A stretch of 13,308 nucleotides of DNA from SHWB01 sp050246875 (GCA_050246875.1 JBFWVF010000019.1:1-13308), one strand, 5' to 3'. Positions 1-7,673 are shown, numbered from the stretch's first letter. Notes: generated by a model from the letters alone, not told the origin. A program made the numbers and translations.

Positions 1-58
1 CGCGTGGCGCTGCCGGTGGCACGCATCTGGGATACTTAGTGGTCTGCCACTGACCCCA

Positions 59-1570
59 ATGCTTCCGCGCTGGGCGCTGACCGTCGTCGCCGCCGGCGCC
101 GTCACCGCCGCGCTCGTGGCCGGCCAGACGCCGGCCGGGCCGTTCGTCGTCGACACGCCGGGCCTCCCGGCGATCGACCGCGGGCTGCGCGCGTGGGACG
201 CGACGCGGGGGCCCGGCCGTTCGGGACGGGCCGTCACACGTCCCGAGGCTCCCGACACCGGACCGGTGGCCGCGAGCGTCATCGTCCGCTTCCGTGACGA
301 CGCTCCGACGGACACACGCCTCCGCACCCTCTCCGCCATCCGAGGCACGCGCGCCCCGAAACAGGCCTGGTCCGACTTCGAGGTCGTCCACCTGCCGCCG
401 GGCAGCGACCCGGAGGCGGTCGCGACGGCGCTGGCGGCCAGGCCGGATATCGACTGGGCGCAGCCGCGCTACCGGGTCCAACCGCAGTTCGTCCCGAACG
501 ATCCGCTGTACCCGCGACAGTGGAACTTCCAGGCCATCGACATGGAGCGGGCGTGGGACATCAACCGCGGTGCGTCATCGCAGATCGTGGTCGCCGTGCT
601 CGACTCCGGGATGGCCTATCGCAACGCCACCGTCCGCTTCACCGGCCGGACGCTCCCGCCGTTCCCCGCGCTCGGACGGGTCGACGTCCCGTTCGCCGCC
701 GCACCGGAGCTCGGCGGTCCGGACCGCTTCGTGGCGCCGCGCGACTTCATCTGGAACACGGACACGCCGCTCGACATGGACGGCCACGGCACGCACATCG
801 CCGGCACGATCGGCCAGGTGACGAACAACGGCGCCGGCGTGGCGGGCATGGCCTTCAACGTGCGCCTGATGCCGGTGAAGGTCATCGACGGCGACTGGGA
901 TGCCATTTTCAACAGCCCCCGCTTCGCAACCGATGACGTGATCGCGCAGGGCATCCGCTACGCCGCCGACAACGGCGCGCACATCCTGAACCTGAGCCTC
1001 GGGCGCGACGATCGATTTCCGGCACCGGCCGTCAGGAGCGCGATCGAGTACGCCGTGCATCGCGGCGTCTTCGTCGTGGTCGCGGGCGGCAACGAGTTCA
1101 CCATCGGGAATCCACCCAACCCCTTCGCCGACTTCGCGAACGAAATCCAGGGCATGGTGTCGGTGGCTGCCACCGGGCGCACGAACCGGCGCGCGTTCTA
1201 TTCGAACACCGGCCCGTACGTGGAGATCGCCGCGCCCGGTGGCGACACCAGGCGCGACGGTCCGACCGGCGGCATCCTGCAGCAGACCTACGACATCGAC
1301 TTCGTCGACCGCTTCTTCCTGTCGCGGTTCGGCCCGCCCCGCTTCGACGTCTTCGCCTACGAGTTCTACGAAGGCAGTTCGATGGCCGTCCCGCACGTCG
1401 CGGGCTTCGCCGCGCTGCTGATGCAGCAGGGCATCACGTCGCCGGCGGCGATCGAAGCCGTCATGAAGGCCACCGCGACCGACCTCGGCGCACCGGGCCG
1501 CGACAACGAGTACGGCCACGGCCTGATCAACCCGCGCGCGGCACTGCGCGGCCTGGGGTTGCTCAAGTGA
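59..1570 (+). CDS. Exported subtilisin-family (S8) serine protease
   Basis: Serine endopeptidase of the subtilase family, probably periplasmic or extracellular. Residues 1-22 form a signal peptide with a hydrophobic core. Residues about 72-141 resemble an inhibitor I9-type propeptide. The catalytic domain carries the full triad: Asp182 (VAVLDSG), His243 (DGHGTHIAGT) and Ser441 (GSSMAVPHVAG), plus the oxyanion Asn345 (AGGNE). The Asp-His spacing is about 60 residues, and roughly 35 aromatic-rich residues (403-438) precede the Ser motif; both look like loop insertions. There is no C-terminal sorting domain; the protein ends soon after the final helix (NPRAAL). The ATG at 59 is chosen because the signal peptide starts right there, although no good Shine-Dalgarno is visible. 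Its stop overlaps the start of the next gene (GTGA), implying translational coupling. Family is secure; substrate is unknown. Confidence 0.95.
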   Translation: MLPRWALTVVAAGAVTAALVAGQTPAGPFVVDTPGLPAIDRGLRAWDATRGPGRSGRAVTRPEAPDTGPVAASVIVRFRDDAPTDTRLRTLSAIRGTRAPKQAWSDFEVVHLPPGSDPEAVATALAARPDIDWAQPRYRVQPQFVPNDPLYPRQWNFQAIDMERAWDINRGASSQIVVAVLDSGMAYRNATVRFTGRTLPPFPALGRVDVPFAAAPELGGPDRFVAPRDFIWNTDTPLDMDGHGTHIAGTIGQVTNNGAGVAGMAFNVRLMPVKVIDGDWDAIFNSPRFATDDVIAQGIRYAADNGAHILNLSLGRDDRFPAPAVRSAIEYAVHRGVFVVVAGGNEFTIGNPPNPFADFANEIQGMVSVAATGRTNRRAFYSNTGPYVEIAAPGGDTRRDGPTGGILQQTYDIDFVDRFFLSRFGPPRFDVFAYEFYEGSSMAVPHVAGFAALLMQQGITSPAAIEAVMKATATDLGAPGRDNEYGHGLINPRAALRGLGLLK

Positions 1571-2232
1571 GGGCGATCGTGGCCGCGGCCGTCGTCGCGC
1601 TGGCCTCCGCGCCCGCGTGGGGCCAGACGGCGCCCGCCCCGGCGCGCCCGACGGGTCGCGCGGACGCACCGGTCTCGGTACGCGCGTTCGCGGACGCCGG
1701 CGTGGAGACGTTTCACGCGAACGACGCCTTCCACGCCGTGTTCGACCGCCGCACCGGCGTGCGGGTCGGCGGCGGCCTGTTCGTCTCGCTGCCGAAAGGA
1801 CTGTTCGCCGACGTCCGCGTGAGCCGGCTGCAGATGACCGGTGAGCGCGCGTTCGTCTTCGAGGGGCAGCGCTTCCCGCTGGGCATCGCGGACACGCTCA
1901 CGGTGATTCCAATGCAGGTCACCGGCGGGATTCGTGCCGGGCGTCCGGGTGCCCGCACTGTGCCCTACGTCGGCGCGGGCGCCGGGTGGTACCGCGCGAG
2001 CGAAGCGTCGGCGTTCGCGAGCGAGGGGGAAACGGCGGAGCGGACGACGCCCGGCTACCACGTGGTGGGCGGCGCGGACGTCCGGCTCTGGCGGCGCATC
2101 GGCGTCGGCGGTGAAGTCGAATGGAGCCACGTCAGCGGGGGCCTCACCGGCACCGGCATCGCCAGCGCGCTGGACGACACGAACCTCGGCGGCATCAGCG
2201 TCCGCGTCCGCGTCCTGGCGGGCACATGGTAG
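1567..2232 (+). CDS. Small outer-membrane beta-barrel protein
   Basis: Predicted exported protein of 221 residues. The signal peptide spans about 1-20 (hydrophobic run then APAWGQ), followed by a Pro/Ala-rich linker to about residue 35. The remainder is amphipathic beta-strand-like, with Gly-rich turns and alternating hydrophobic residues, e.g. VGGGLFVSL, YVGAGAGWY and the terminal strand SVRVRVLAGTW ending in an aromatic residue. This is typical of 8-stranded OmpA/OmpW-like barrels; no specific subfamily is recognised. The start is the GTG at 1567, which shares GTGA with the protease stop, so the two are probably co-translated. The barrel could anchor or be processed by the protease, but that is inference. 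Its stop overlaps the ATG at 2226 of the next gene by 7 bases (ATGGTAG). Confidence 0.8.
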   Translation: MRAIVAAAVVALASAPAWGQTAPAPARPTGRADAPVSVRAFADAGVETFHANDAFHAVFDRRTGVRVGGGLFVSLPKGLFADVRVSRLQMTGERAFVFEGQRFPLGIADTLTVIPMQVTGGIRAGRPGARTVPYVGAGAGWYRASEASAFASEGETAERTTPGYHVVGGADVRLWRRIGVGGEVEWSHVSGGLTGTGIASALDDTNLGGISVRVRVLAGTW

Positions 2233-3983
2233 GCCGGGCGCCGCGTGGCACGTTCGCGGCGAAGGTGCTGGCGGCCGTGCGGCGGATCCCCGCGGGACGC
2301 GTCGCGACCTATGGCGATATCGCGGCGCTGGCCGGGTCGCCGCGCGCGCATCGCGCGGTCGGCACCGTGATGCGGGAGTGCCGCGACCCGGGCGTGCCGT
2401 GCCACCGCGTCATCGCGGCCGGTGGCGCCCTCGGCGGCTACGGCCGCTTCCTGCAGCTCAAGCGGGATCTCCTCCGGGCCGAGGGGCTGACGGTGTCCGC
2501 CACGCGGGTGCGAAACTTCACGGCCGTCCGCTGGCCGGGGGCCGGCCGGACGCACGGCCCGCGCAGCACGCGGGCGGTGCACCTGCTCGCCTCCGCACTG
2601 CTCGCCGGCCTGGCGCTGGTCGGCGGCGGCCCGGCCACGCACGCGGCCCAGAAGCCCGCCTCCGGCATCGCCGCGCTGGTGGCCGCCCGCGACGAGGCGC
2701 GGACGCTGCTCGCGAACGGGCAGGCCCCGTCGGTGCCGGCGGCGGCGTTCCAGGCCCGCGACGCGGCGCTCGCGCTCGACGCGGCCGTGGCCACGCTCCC
2801 GGCCGACGTGCGCGTCCGCGTGGAGCGTGCCGTCCGCGCGATCGTGCTGGCGGCCTGGCGGCTGGACGCCGCCGGCGACGCGGGTGATCTGGCGCAGCTC
2901 GAACACGGGGTCGCCCGCCTGTCCGAGGCCGTCACGACCATCGACGCCGCGCTCCCGAAGGCACCGGGGCCCGTGGCGGGCGTGCCGACGGACGCGGTCA
3001 GCCAGGCCGTCCCCGGCTACACGGATCAGGTCCGGCCGGTGCTCCGGGAGCGCTGTGCCGTCTGCCACGACGACCGCGGTGCGGCCGTGCGGCTGCTGGA
3101 CTACGCGTCGGCGGTGAGGGCCGCCCCCGCCATCAGGGACCAGGTGCTGCGCGAGGTGATGCCCCCGTGGTTCGTCGACCCGGAGGGCCCGCCCGTGACG
3201 GGGTCCCACACGATGCGCGCGCGCGAAATCGACACGATCCTGCGATGGACGAGCCGGGGCACCCCGGAGGGCGCCTCCGGCGGGAGCCCACCCGCGCCTG
3301 CGCAGCCTGTCACGCCGGCCTGGACCGCCGGACCGCCGTCCCGCGTGCTCGAGGCCCCGGCCATCCCGCTCGTGCCCGGTCAGCCGGGCGCGCGGACGCG
3401 CGTGGCCGTCGCGACGGGCCTGACCGGGGATCTCTGGGTCCGCGCGGTCGACGTGCTGCCGTCGGATCCGTCGCTGCTGCGCGCGGCACGCGTCAGCCTG
3501 GACGGCGGTCCCGTACTCGGCACGTGGTTTCCCGGCGAATCATCCGGCGAGCCCCCGGCGGGCACGGCGTTCCGGATTCCGGCCGGGGCCACGCTGCAAC
3601 TCGACCTGCAGGTGCACGCACTGCCCGCGGGAAGCACCGCCCGCACGCTCGCGATTCGGATCGGACTGTACGACGCGCCCGCGCCCGGACGCGGCCTTGT
3701 CGCGCGGACGTTCGACGACACGCTGACGCTGGACGCCGCGGCAACGGTCGTGGGCGTGCGCGTCATCCAGACGGAGCCGCTCGACTCGGTGGACGTCGTC
3801 GCACTGGCGCCCGACGGCCGCACCACGGCCGTCCTTCGTCTGCGGGCATCGCACCCCGGGTGGGATCGCCGCTACTGGCTGGTGCGGCCGGTCGCGCTCG
3901 CGGCCGGCACGAGCCTGAGCGTGCACGTGTCGGGCGAGAACCCGACGGTCGAAGTGCTGCTCGACGCGCCCGCTAGACCTTGA
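2226..3983 (+). CDS. MGMT-like domain fused to exported haem/monooxygenase-like domain
   Basis: One frame of 585 residues joining two normally separate proteins. Residues 1-103 are an alkyltransferase (MGMT/ATL) DNA-binding domain, with Tyr29, the arginine-finger region HRAVG (42-46) and the acceptor-cysteine motif PCHRV (Cys59), which would make it a true alkyl acceptor rather than a Trp-type ATL. Residues 110-139 are Arg-rich and then hydrophobic, a signal peptide or signal anchor. Residues 145-245 are an Ala-rich helical domain. A single haem-c site CAVCH (277-281) is followed by MPPWF (312-316), Met312 being the likely axial ligand. Residues 365-575 resemble the C-terminal beta domains of Cu-type-II monooxygenases without their His ligands. 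The start is the ATG at 2226, overlapping the previous stop. Alternatively these are two proteins, the second starting at GTG 2577. No in-frame stop separates them. Confidence 0.72.
   Translation: MVGRAPRGTFAAKVLAAVRRIPAGRVATYGDIAALAGSPRAHRAVGTVMRECRDPGVPCHRVIAAGGALGGYGRFLQLKRDLLRAEGLTVSATRVRNFTAVRWPGAGRTHGPRSTRAVHLLASALLAGLALVGGGPATHAAQKPASGIAALVAARDEARTLLANGQAPSVPAAAFQARDAALALDAAVATLPADVRVRVERAVRAIVLAAWRLDAAGDAGDLAQLEHGVARLSEAVTTIDAALPKAPGPVAGVPTDAVSQAVPGYTDQVRPVLRERCAVCHDDRGAAVRLLDYASAVRAAPAIRDQVLREVMPPWFVDPEGPPVTGSHTMRAREIDTILRWTSRGTPEGASGGSPPAPAQPVTPAWTAGPPSRVLEAPAIPLVPGQPGARTRVAVATGLTGDLWVRAVDVLPSDPSLLRAARVSLDGGPVLGTWFPGESSGEPPAGTAFRIPAGATLQLDLQVHALPAGSTARTLAIRIGLYDAPAPGRGLVARTFDDTLTLDAAATVVGVRVIQTEPLDSVDVVALAPDGRTTAVLRLRASHPGWDRRYWLVRPVALAAGTSLSVHVSGENPTVEVLLDAPARP
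2577..2636 (+). other. Internal signal sequence or signal anchor with possible GTG restart
   Basis: Codons 118-137 of the fused frame encode a hydrophobic stretch (HLLASALLAGLALVGGG) preceded by several Arg residues, ending in PATHA, which could be a signal-peptidase site. If the frame is one protein, this is an N-in membrane anchor placing the alkyltransferase domain in the cytoplasm and the haem domain outside. If it is two proteins, the GTG at 2577 is the best placed start for the exported one. No Shine-Dalgarno is visible just upstream, which disfavours an efficient restart. Confidence 0.5.
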
Positions 3984-4446
3984 AGTCCGGCGGGACCATC
4001 TGGAAGCGCCGGCCGTCCGGGTCCGTCACGAACAACGACTCGCCGCGCGGGGCGGCCTGCACGCCGCTCTTCGCGAGCCGGTCGGCGAGCGCCTGCGTCT
4101 GCTTGCCGTCCATCCCCGGAATGCTGAGGGCGTAGTGGTCGAACGACGCCTGCGTCGGCGCGCTGCCGATTGACAGGTGCGTGCCGTCGGCCAGCGGCAC
4201 GATTGCGCGGTCCTTCCGGAACTCGACCGGCACGCCGAGCAGCGTCCTGTAGAACTCGCCGGTCTTCTGGAAGTCGATCGACTTCACCTCGACGTGATGC
4301 AGGCCGCGGGCCTCGATCAGGCCGGCCGCCCGGGCGGACGTGGTGCCGGCGGCGACCGCCACGGCCGTCACGGCCTGCAGGAAGCCGCGGCGGTCGAGCC
4401 CTCCGCCTTCGTACTGCGTCAAGAGCTGGTCGAACGCGGTGGTCAT
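3973..4446 (-). CDS. Tat-exported VOC-fold (glyoxalase/dioxygenase superfamily) protein
   Basis: 157-residue protein. After a 16-residue leader there is a twin-arginine motif, DRRGFLQA (Arg19-Arg20), then a hydrophobic Ala/Val stretch to SARAAG, so export in folded form by Tat is likely. From about residue 47 it is a two-module vicinal oxygen chelate domain: GLHHVEV, FYRTLLGVPV, a second half beginning SFDHYALSIPG, and a final strand FVTDPDGRRFQMV. His51 and His104 fit usual metal ligands, but the two usual acidic ligand positions seem to be Ser92 and Gln149 by eye. The start is fixed by the Tat signal and by GAGGAG 9 bases upstream; the frame stays open much further but without sense. It overlaps the 3' end of the fusion gene by 11 bases and is divergent from the SDR gene. 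Substrate unknown. Confidence 0.86.
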   Translation of the reverse strand: MTTAFDQLLTQYEGGGLDRRGFLQAVTAVAVAAGTTSARAAGLIEARGLHHVEVKSIDFQKTGEFYRTLLGVPVEFRKDRAIVPLADGTHLSIGSAPTQASFDHYALSIPGMDGKQTQALADRLAKSGVQAAPRGESLFVTDPDGRRFQMVPPDFKV

Positions 4447-4455
4447 GGTCGGTCG

Positions 4456-4461
4456 CTCCTC
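4456..4461 (-). promoter_or_regulatory. Ribosome binding site of the VOC gene
   Basis: GAGGAG on the minus strand, 9 bases before the ATG at 4446. It decides the start in a frame that is open for more than 1 kb further upstream. Confidence 0.6.
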
Positions 4462-4490
4462 GGGCGCGCCGTCGTATCTGCGCCGGCCGC

Positions 4491-4496
4491 TATGAT
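4491..4496 (+). promoter_or_regulatory. Possible -10 box of the SDR gene (leaderless)
   Basis: TATGAT matches five of six bases of the -10 consensus and lies 7 bases before the ATG at 4504, so transcription would begin at or next to the start codon. No Shine-Dalgarno precedes that ATG, which fits a leaderless message. No convincing -35 box is present at 4468-4473. The ATG at 4492, inside this box and in frame, is the alternative start. Confidence 0.35.
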
Positions 4497-4503
4497 ACCG
4501 ACG

Positions 4504-5280
4504 ATGCCCGCCGACGTCCCCTCGCTCTTCGACCTCACGCACAGGACAGCGCTGGTCACCGGCGGTTCCCGCGGCCTCGGGCTCGAAGCGGCGATCGCGC
4601 TGTGCGAGGCCGGCGCGGCGGTGGCCATCACCGGACGCCGGCGCTCGTGGCTCACGTCCGCCGCCGACGAGATCCGCCGTCGCGGTCACACGTGCCGCGT
4701 CATCGAGAGCGACGTCTCGGACCCGGACCAGGCCGCACGCACGGTGCGCGATACGGTCGACGCACTCGGCGGCCTCGACATCCTCGTCAACAACGCGGGC
4801 GTCTCGTGGGGCGCGGCCGCGGAGGACCTGCCGGTCGAGAAGTGGACCGAGGTGATGGCCACCAACGCCACCGGCACGTTCGTCATGGCGCAGGCCGCGA
4901 TGCGCGCGATGCGGACGACGGGCGGGGCGATCGTCAACGTCGCGTCCGTCGCCGGCCTCGCCGGGACGCCACCCGAGATCCTCGACGCGGCCGCGTACAC
5001 CGCCAGCAAGGGCGCCGTGATCGCGCTGACCCGCGACCTGGCCGTGAAGTGGGCGCGCCACGGCATCCGCGTCAACGCGGTCGCGCCGGGCTTCTTCGAC
5101 ACGCGCATGTCCACCAGGGTCATCGAGCGCAGCCGCGCCGGGATCGAGCGGCTGACGCCGATGGCGCGCATCGGCCGGCCGGGAGAACTCGGCCACACCA
5201 TCGTGTTCCTCGCGGCCGATGCGTCCCAGTACGTGACCGGCCACGTGCTGCCGGTCGACGGCGGCATGCTGGCCTGGTAG
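4504..5280 (+). CDS. Short-chain dehydrogenase/reductase (classical SDR)
   Basis: 258-residue cytoplasmic NAD(P)-dependent oxidoreductase of classical SDR length. All family marks are present: cofactor motif TGGSRGLG (19-26), D70 V71 adenine-contact pair, NNAG (96-99), and the catalytic set Asn121, Ser148, Tyr165 and Lys169 (YTASK). After these come the PG motif (195-196) and a C-terminal segment YVTGHVLPVDGG. The Arg-rich GRRR after beta-2 suggests NADP preference. The overall pattern resembles gluconate 5-dehydrogenase and 3-oxoacyl-ACP reductase-like SDRs; the substrate cannot be read from sequence. The start at 4504 places the cofactor motif at the usual distance from the N-terminus. It is divergent from the VOC gene across 57 bases and 70 bases upstream of the Mo-hydroxylase gene on the same strand. 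Confidence 0.93.
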   Translation: MPADVPSLFDLTHRTALVTGGSRGLGLEAAIALCEAGAAVAITGRRRSWLTSAADEIRRRGHTCRVIESDVSDPDQAARTVRDTVDALGGLDILVNNAGVSWGAAAEDLPVEKWTEVMATNATGTFVMAQAAMRAMRTTGGAIVNVASVAGLAGTPPEILDAAAYTASKGAVIALTRDLAVKWARHGIRVNAVAPGFFDTRMSTRVIERSRAGIERLTPMARIGRPGELGHTIVFLAADASQYVTGHVLPVDGGMLAW

Positions 5281-5338
5281 GCCGATCCGTTCCCGCTTCG
5301 CCCCGGCAAACTGCCATGGTAGTTTTGACGGACAGACC

Positions 5339-5343
5339 GGAGA
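5339..5343 (+). promoter_or_regulatory. Ribosome binding site of the Mo-hydroxylase gene
   Basis: GGAGA ends 7 bases before the ATG at 5351, a good spacing. It is one of the few clear Shine-Dalgarno sequences in the window. Confidence 0.6.
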
Positions 5344-5350
5344 CCTCCTG

Positions 5351-7660
5351 ATGTCCAGAAACACCTCGATTCCCACACTCACCCGGCGCGGCTTCGTGAC
5401 GTCAGGCGGCGCGCTGTTTGTCGGCCTCGCCGCCCTGCCGGACCTCACGCTGCACGCACAGGCCCCGGCCGCGAAGCCGACGACGCTCGACGCCACCGCG
5501 GTCGCCTCGTGGCTCGAGATCCACGAGGACGGGCGGATCGTCGCCCGCACGGGGAAGACGGAGACCGGGACCAGCGCCAGCGCCTTCTACGCGCAGATGA
5601 TCGCCGAGGAACTCGACGTCGACTACCGGAACGTCACGATGGTGATGGGACACACGGACGAAACGCCCGACGGCGGCCTTTCGGCGGGCTTTCTTGGCGG
5701 CGCGAACAACCAGAAGAAGGTGGCGGCCTACACGCGCCAGGCGTTGCTGGGCCTCGCGTCCACCCGGCTGGGCGTCCCCGCGGCCGACCTGACCGTGACC
5801 AACGGCATCGTCAGGGGCGGCGGCAAGGAGATCAGCTACGCCTCGCTGGTCAAGGGTCAGCAGCTCGACCTGAAGATTCCGATCGGCGGATCGCTCGCGA
5901 AGATCGACCCGAAGAACCCGGTCGGGATCGGCGGGCTGCTCGGCATCAACGTCACCGGCACGCCGCCCGTCAAGAAGATCGACGACTACACGGTGGTGGG
6001 CGTCTCGCACGAGCGTCCGCTCATCCGCGACATCGTGATGGGCAAGCCGGTGTTCAGCGGTGACGTCGTGCTCCCGGGCATGCTGCACGCACGGATGGTG
6101 CGCCCGGCCACCGTCGGCTCCACGCTCGTCGCGGCCGGCGCGCTGGATCGCCGGAAGTTCCCGACGGCGGAAGTCGTCGTCAAGGGCAACCTCGTCGCGG
6201 TCGTCTCGCCAGGTGAATGGGAGGCCGTGCAGGGCGCGCAGGCCGTCGCGGCGGCAACGAAGTGGACGCCCTGGTCCGGCCTGCCGGGCAGCGACAAGGT
6301 CGTCGAATCGCTGCGCGGCGTGACGTGGGAGCTCGCGGGCAAGAAGGGGGACGGCGCGAAGGTCGACGCGGCGCTGGCCGGCGCCGCGAAGGTCATCACC
6401 GCCACCTACGAACAGGGATGTGTCCGGCACGCGCCGATGGGGGCGTTCGTCGCCACCGCGGATGCGCGACCCGACGGCTCGGTGACGATCTGGGCCCAGT
6501 CGTCGCAGCCGCAGGGCGCCCGCGCGAACATCGCCAACACGCTCGGCATTCCGTTCGAGAAGGTCACCGTGCGGTGGGCGCAGGGGCCAGGGCAGTACGG
6601 CCGCACGACGTATGGCGGCGACAGCGCCATGGCGGACGCCGCGATTCTGTCGACGCTCCTCGGAAAACCCGTGCGCGTGCAGTGGACGCTGGCCGAAGAC
6701 CTGGCGTGGTCGAGCCTCTCCCCCGCCTGGTACGACCACGTGAAGGCCGGCCTGGACGCGGAGGGCAATCTCGTCGCGCTGCAGAACGACTGGTACTCCC
6801 CGCACGAGAACGACGCCCGGATGCTGGGCGCGATCCTCGCCGGGATGCCCACGCTCTCGCCGGGCATCATGCATCCGTTCCAGGCGGTGGCGACCGTGTG
6901 GCCCTACGACAAGGCCGTCGCGCTCGAGCAGGTCTTCACGGCGGAGAACATCGCCAACGGCGCGGCGGCCGGCGGGCTGCGCGGGAACATCATGCGCACG
7001 CCGCAGCACCGGCAGCCCAACGTCGCCGTGGAGGGCCTGATCACGGAAGCCGCCGCGGTGGCGAAGGCCGACCCGGTCGAGTACCGGATCCGGCACACGT
7101 CGAACGCGGCCTACGCGCGCATCCTCCGGGAGGTCTCGGACGCCCACGGCTGGACGCCCCGCCCCTCGCCGAACCCGTCCGCGCGGCGCACGGGCCCGGC
7201 GCCCGTGACCGGCCGGGGCGTCGGCGTGATCTTCCGGGGCGGGATCTATGTGGCGATGGCCGACGTCGAGGTCGTGCCCGCCACGGGCGCCGTCCGGCTG
7301 ACCGCGCTGACAGTTGGGGTCGACGTCGGCAAGGTGATGAACCCGCGCCACCTGACGTCGATGCTCCAGGGGGGCGCCGTCATGGGCGTCGGGGAGGCCC
7401 TCTTCAAGGAAGTGACGTTCGACGCCAGCAGGGTCACCAGCACCGACTGGACGAAGTACCGCATCCCGCGGATGGCCGACCTGCCCGAGATGAAGGTCGT
7501 GTTCACGTCGCGCAACGACCGCGGGATCAGCGGCGGCGGCGAAGGCGCGAACGGCGCGGCACCGATCGCGATCATGGCGGCGTTCTTCGACGCCACGGGC
7601 GTCATGCCGCGGCGGATCCCGCTGACGCCCGGCTATGTGACGTCGATTCTCCGGGCGTAG
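5351..7660 (+). CDS. Tat-exported molybdopterin hydroxylase large subunit (IorB-like)
   Basis: 769-residue large subunit of the xanthine dehydrogenase/aldehyde oxidase family, most like the isoquinoline 1-oxidoreductase beta subunit type. The N-terminus has a Tat signal, LTRRGFVTSGG (Arg12-Arg13), then a hydrophobic stretch and HAQA, so it acts outside the cytoplasmic membrane. An a/b-hammerhead segment lies at about 230-260 (FSGDVVLPGMLHARMVRP). Cofactor-domain features follow: GQYGRTTYGGD (415-424), GGLRGNIMR (541-549), VDVGKVMNP (657-665), GGAVMGVGEAL (674-684) and GGGEGANGAAP (728-738), with Glu731 at the position of the conserved catalytic base. GGAG at 5339-5342 supports the ATG at 5351. 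The [2Fe-2S] small subunit normally needed for electron transfer is not adjacent, and no CoxF/XdhC-type maturation gene is in the window. Confidence 0.93.
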   Translation: MSRNTSIPTLTRRGFVTSGGALFVGLAALPDLTLHAQAPAAKPTTLDATAVASWLEIHEDGRIVARTGKTETGTSASAFYAQMIAEELDVDYRNVTMVMGHTDETPDGGLSAGFLGGANNQKKVAAYTRQALLGLASTRLGVPAADLTVTNGIVRGGGKEISYASLVKGQQLDLKIPIGGSLAKIDPKNPVGIGGLLGINVTGTPPVKKIDDYTVVGVSHERPLIRDIVMGKPVFSGDVVLPGMLHARMVRPATVGSTLVAAGALDRRKFPTAEVVVKGNLVAVVSPGEWEAVQGAQAVAAATKWTPWSGLPGSDKVVESLRGVTWELAGKKGDGAKVDAALAGAAKVITATYEQGCVRHAPMGAFVATADARPDGSVTIWAQSSQPQGARANIANTLGIPFEKVTVRWAQGPGQYGRTTYGGDSAMADAAILSTLLGKPVRVQWTLAEDLAWSSLSPAWYDHVKAGLDAEGNLVALQNDWYSPHENDARMLGAILAGMPTLSPGIMHPFQAVATVWPYDKAVALEQVFTAENIANGAAAGGLRGNIMRTPQHRQPNVAVEGLITEAAAVAKADPVEYRIRHTSNAAYARILREVSDAHGWTPRPSPNPSARRTGPAPVTGRGVGVIFRGGIYVAMADVEVVPATGAVRLTALTVGVDVGKVMNPRHLTSMLQGGAVMGVGEALFKEVTFDASRVTSTDWTKYRIPRMADLPEMKVVFTSRNDRGISGGGEGANGAAPIAIMAAFFDATGVMPRRIPLTPGYVTSILRA

Positions 7661-7673
7661 CGGCGGGCGCCAG

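Noticed and set aside
31..36. GATACT preceded by TGG, like an extended -10 for the protease gene
   Set aside because: No -35 support and only 30 bases of upstream context; too weak to annotate.
1..39. Open frame ending in TAG at 37-39, possible end of an upstream gene
   Set aside because: Twelve codons with no recognisable motif; cannot be told from chance.
2121..2225. Upstream extension of the alkyltransferase fusion frame to 2121
   Set aside because: This part overlaps the barrel gene, has Arg/His/Gln-rich composition, and the ATG at 2226 gives the normal MGMT-domain N-terminus.
5325..5330. TTGACG resembling a -35 box before the Mo-hydroxylase gene
   Set aside because: At 17 bases downstream there is only the start codon region and no -10-like sequence.
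5281..5350. Looked for a [2Fe-2S] small-subunit gene beside the Mo-hydroxylase
   Set aside because: The gap is 70 bases and no frame in the flanking genes has the Cys pattern of such a subunit.
5402..7351. Long minus-strand open frame of 649 codons opposite the Mo-hydroxylase gene, and other long frames such as 575-1669 (-) and 6217-7920 (+)
   Set aside because: They lie opposite or out of frame with clearly conserved proteins, have Arg/Ala/Gly-rich low-complexity composition and no recognisable domain; this is expected at such high GC.
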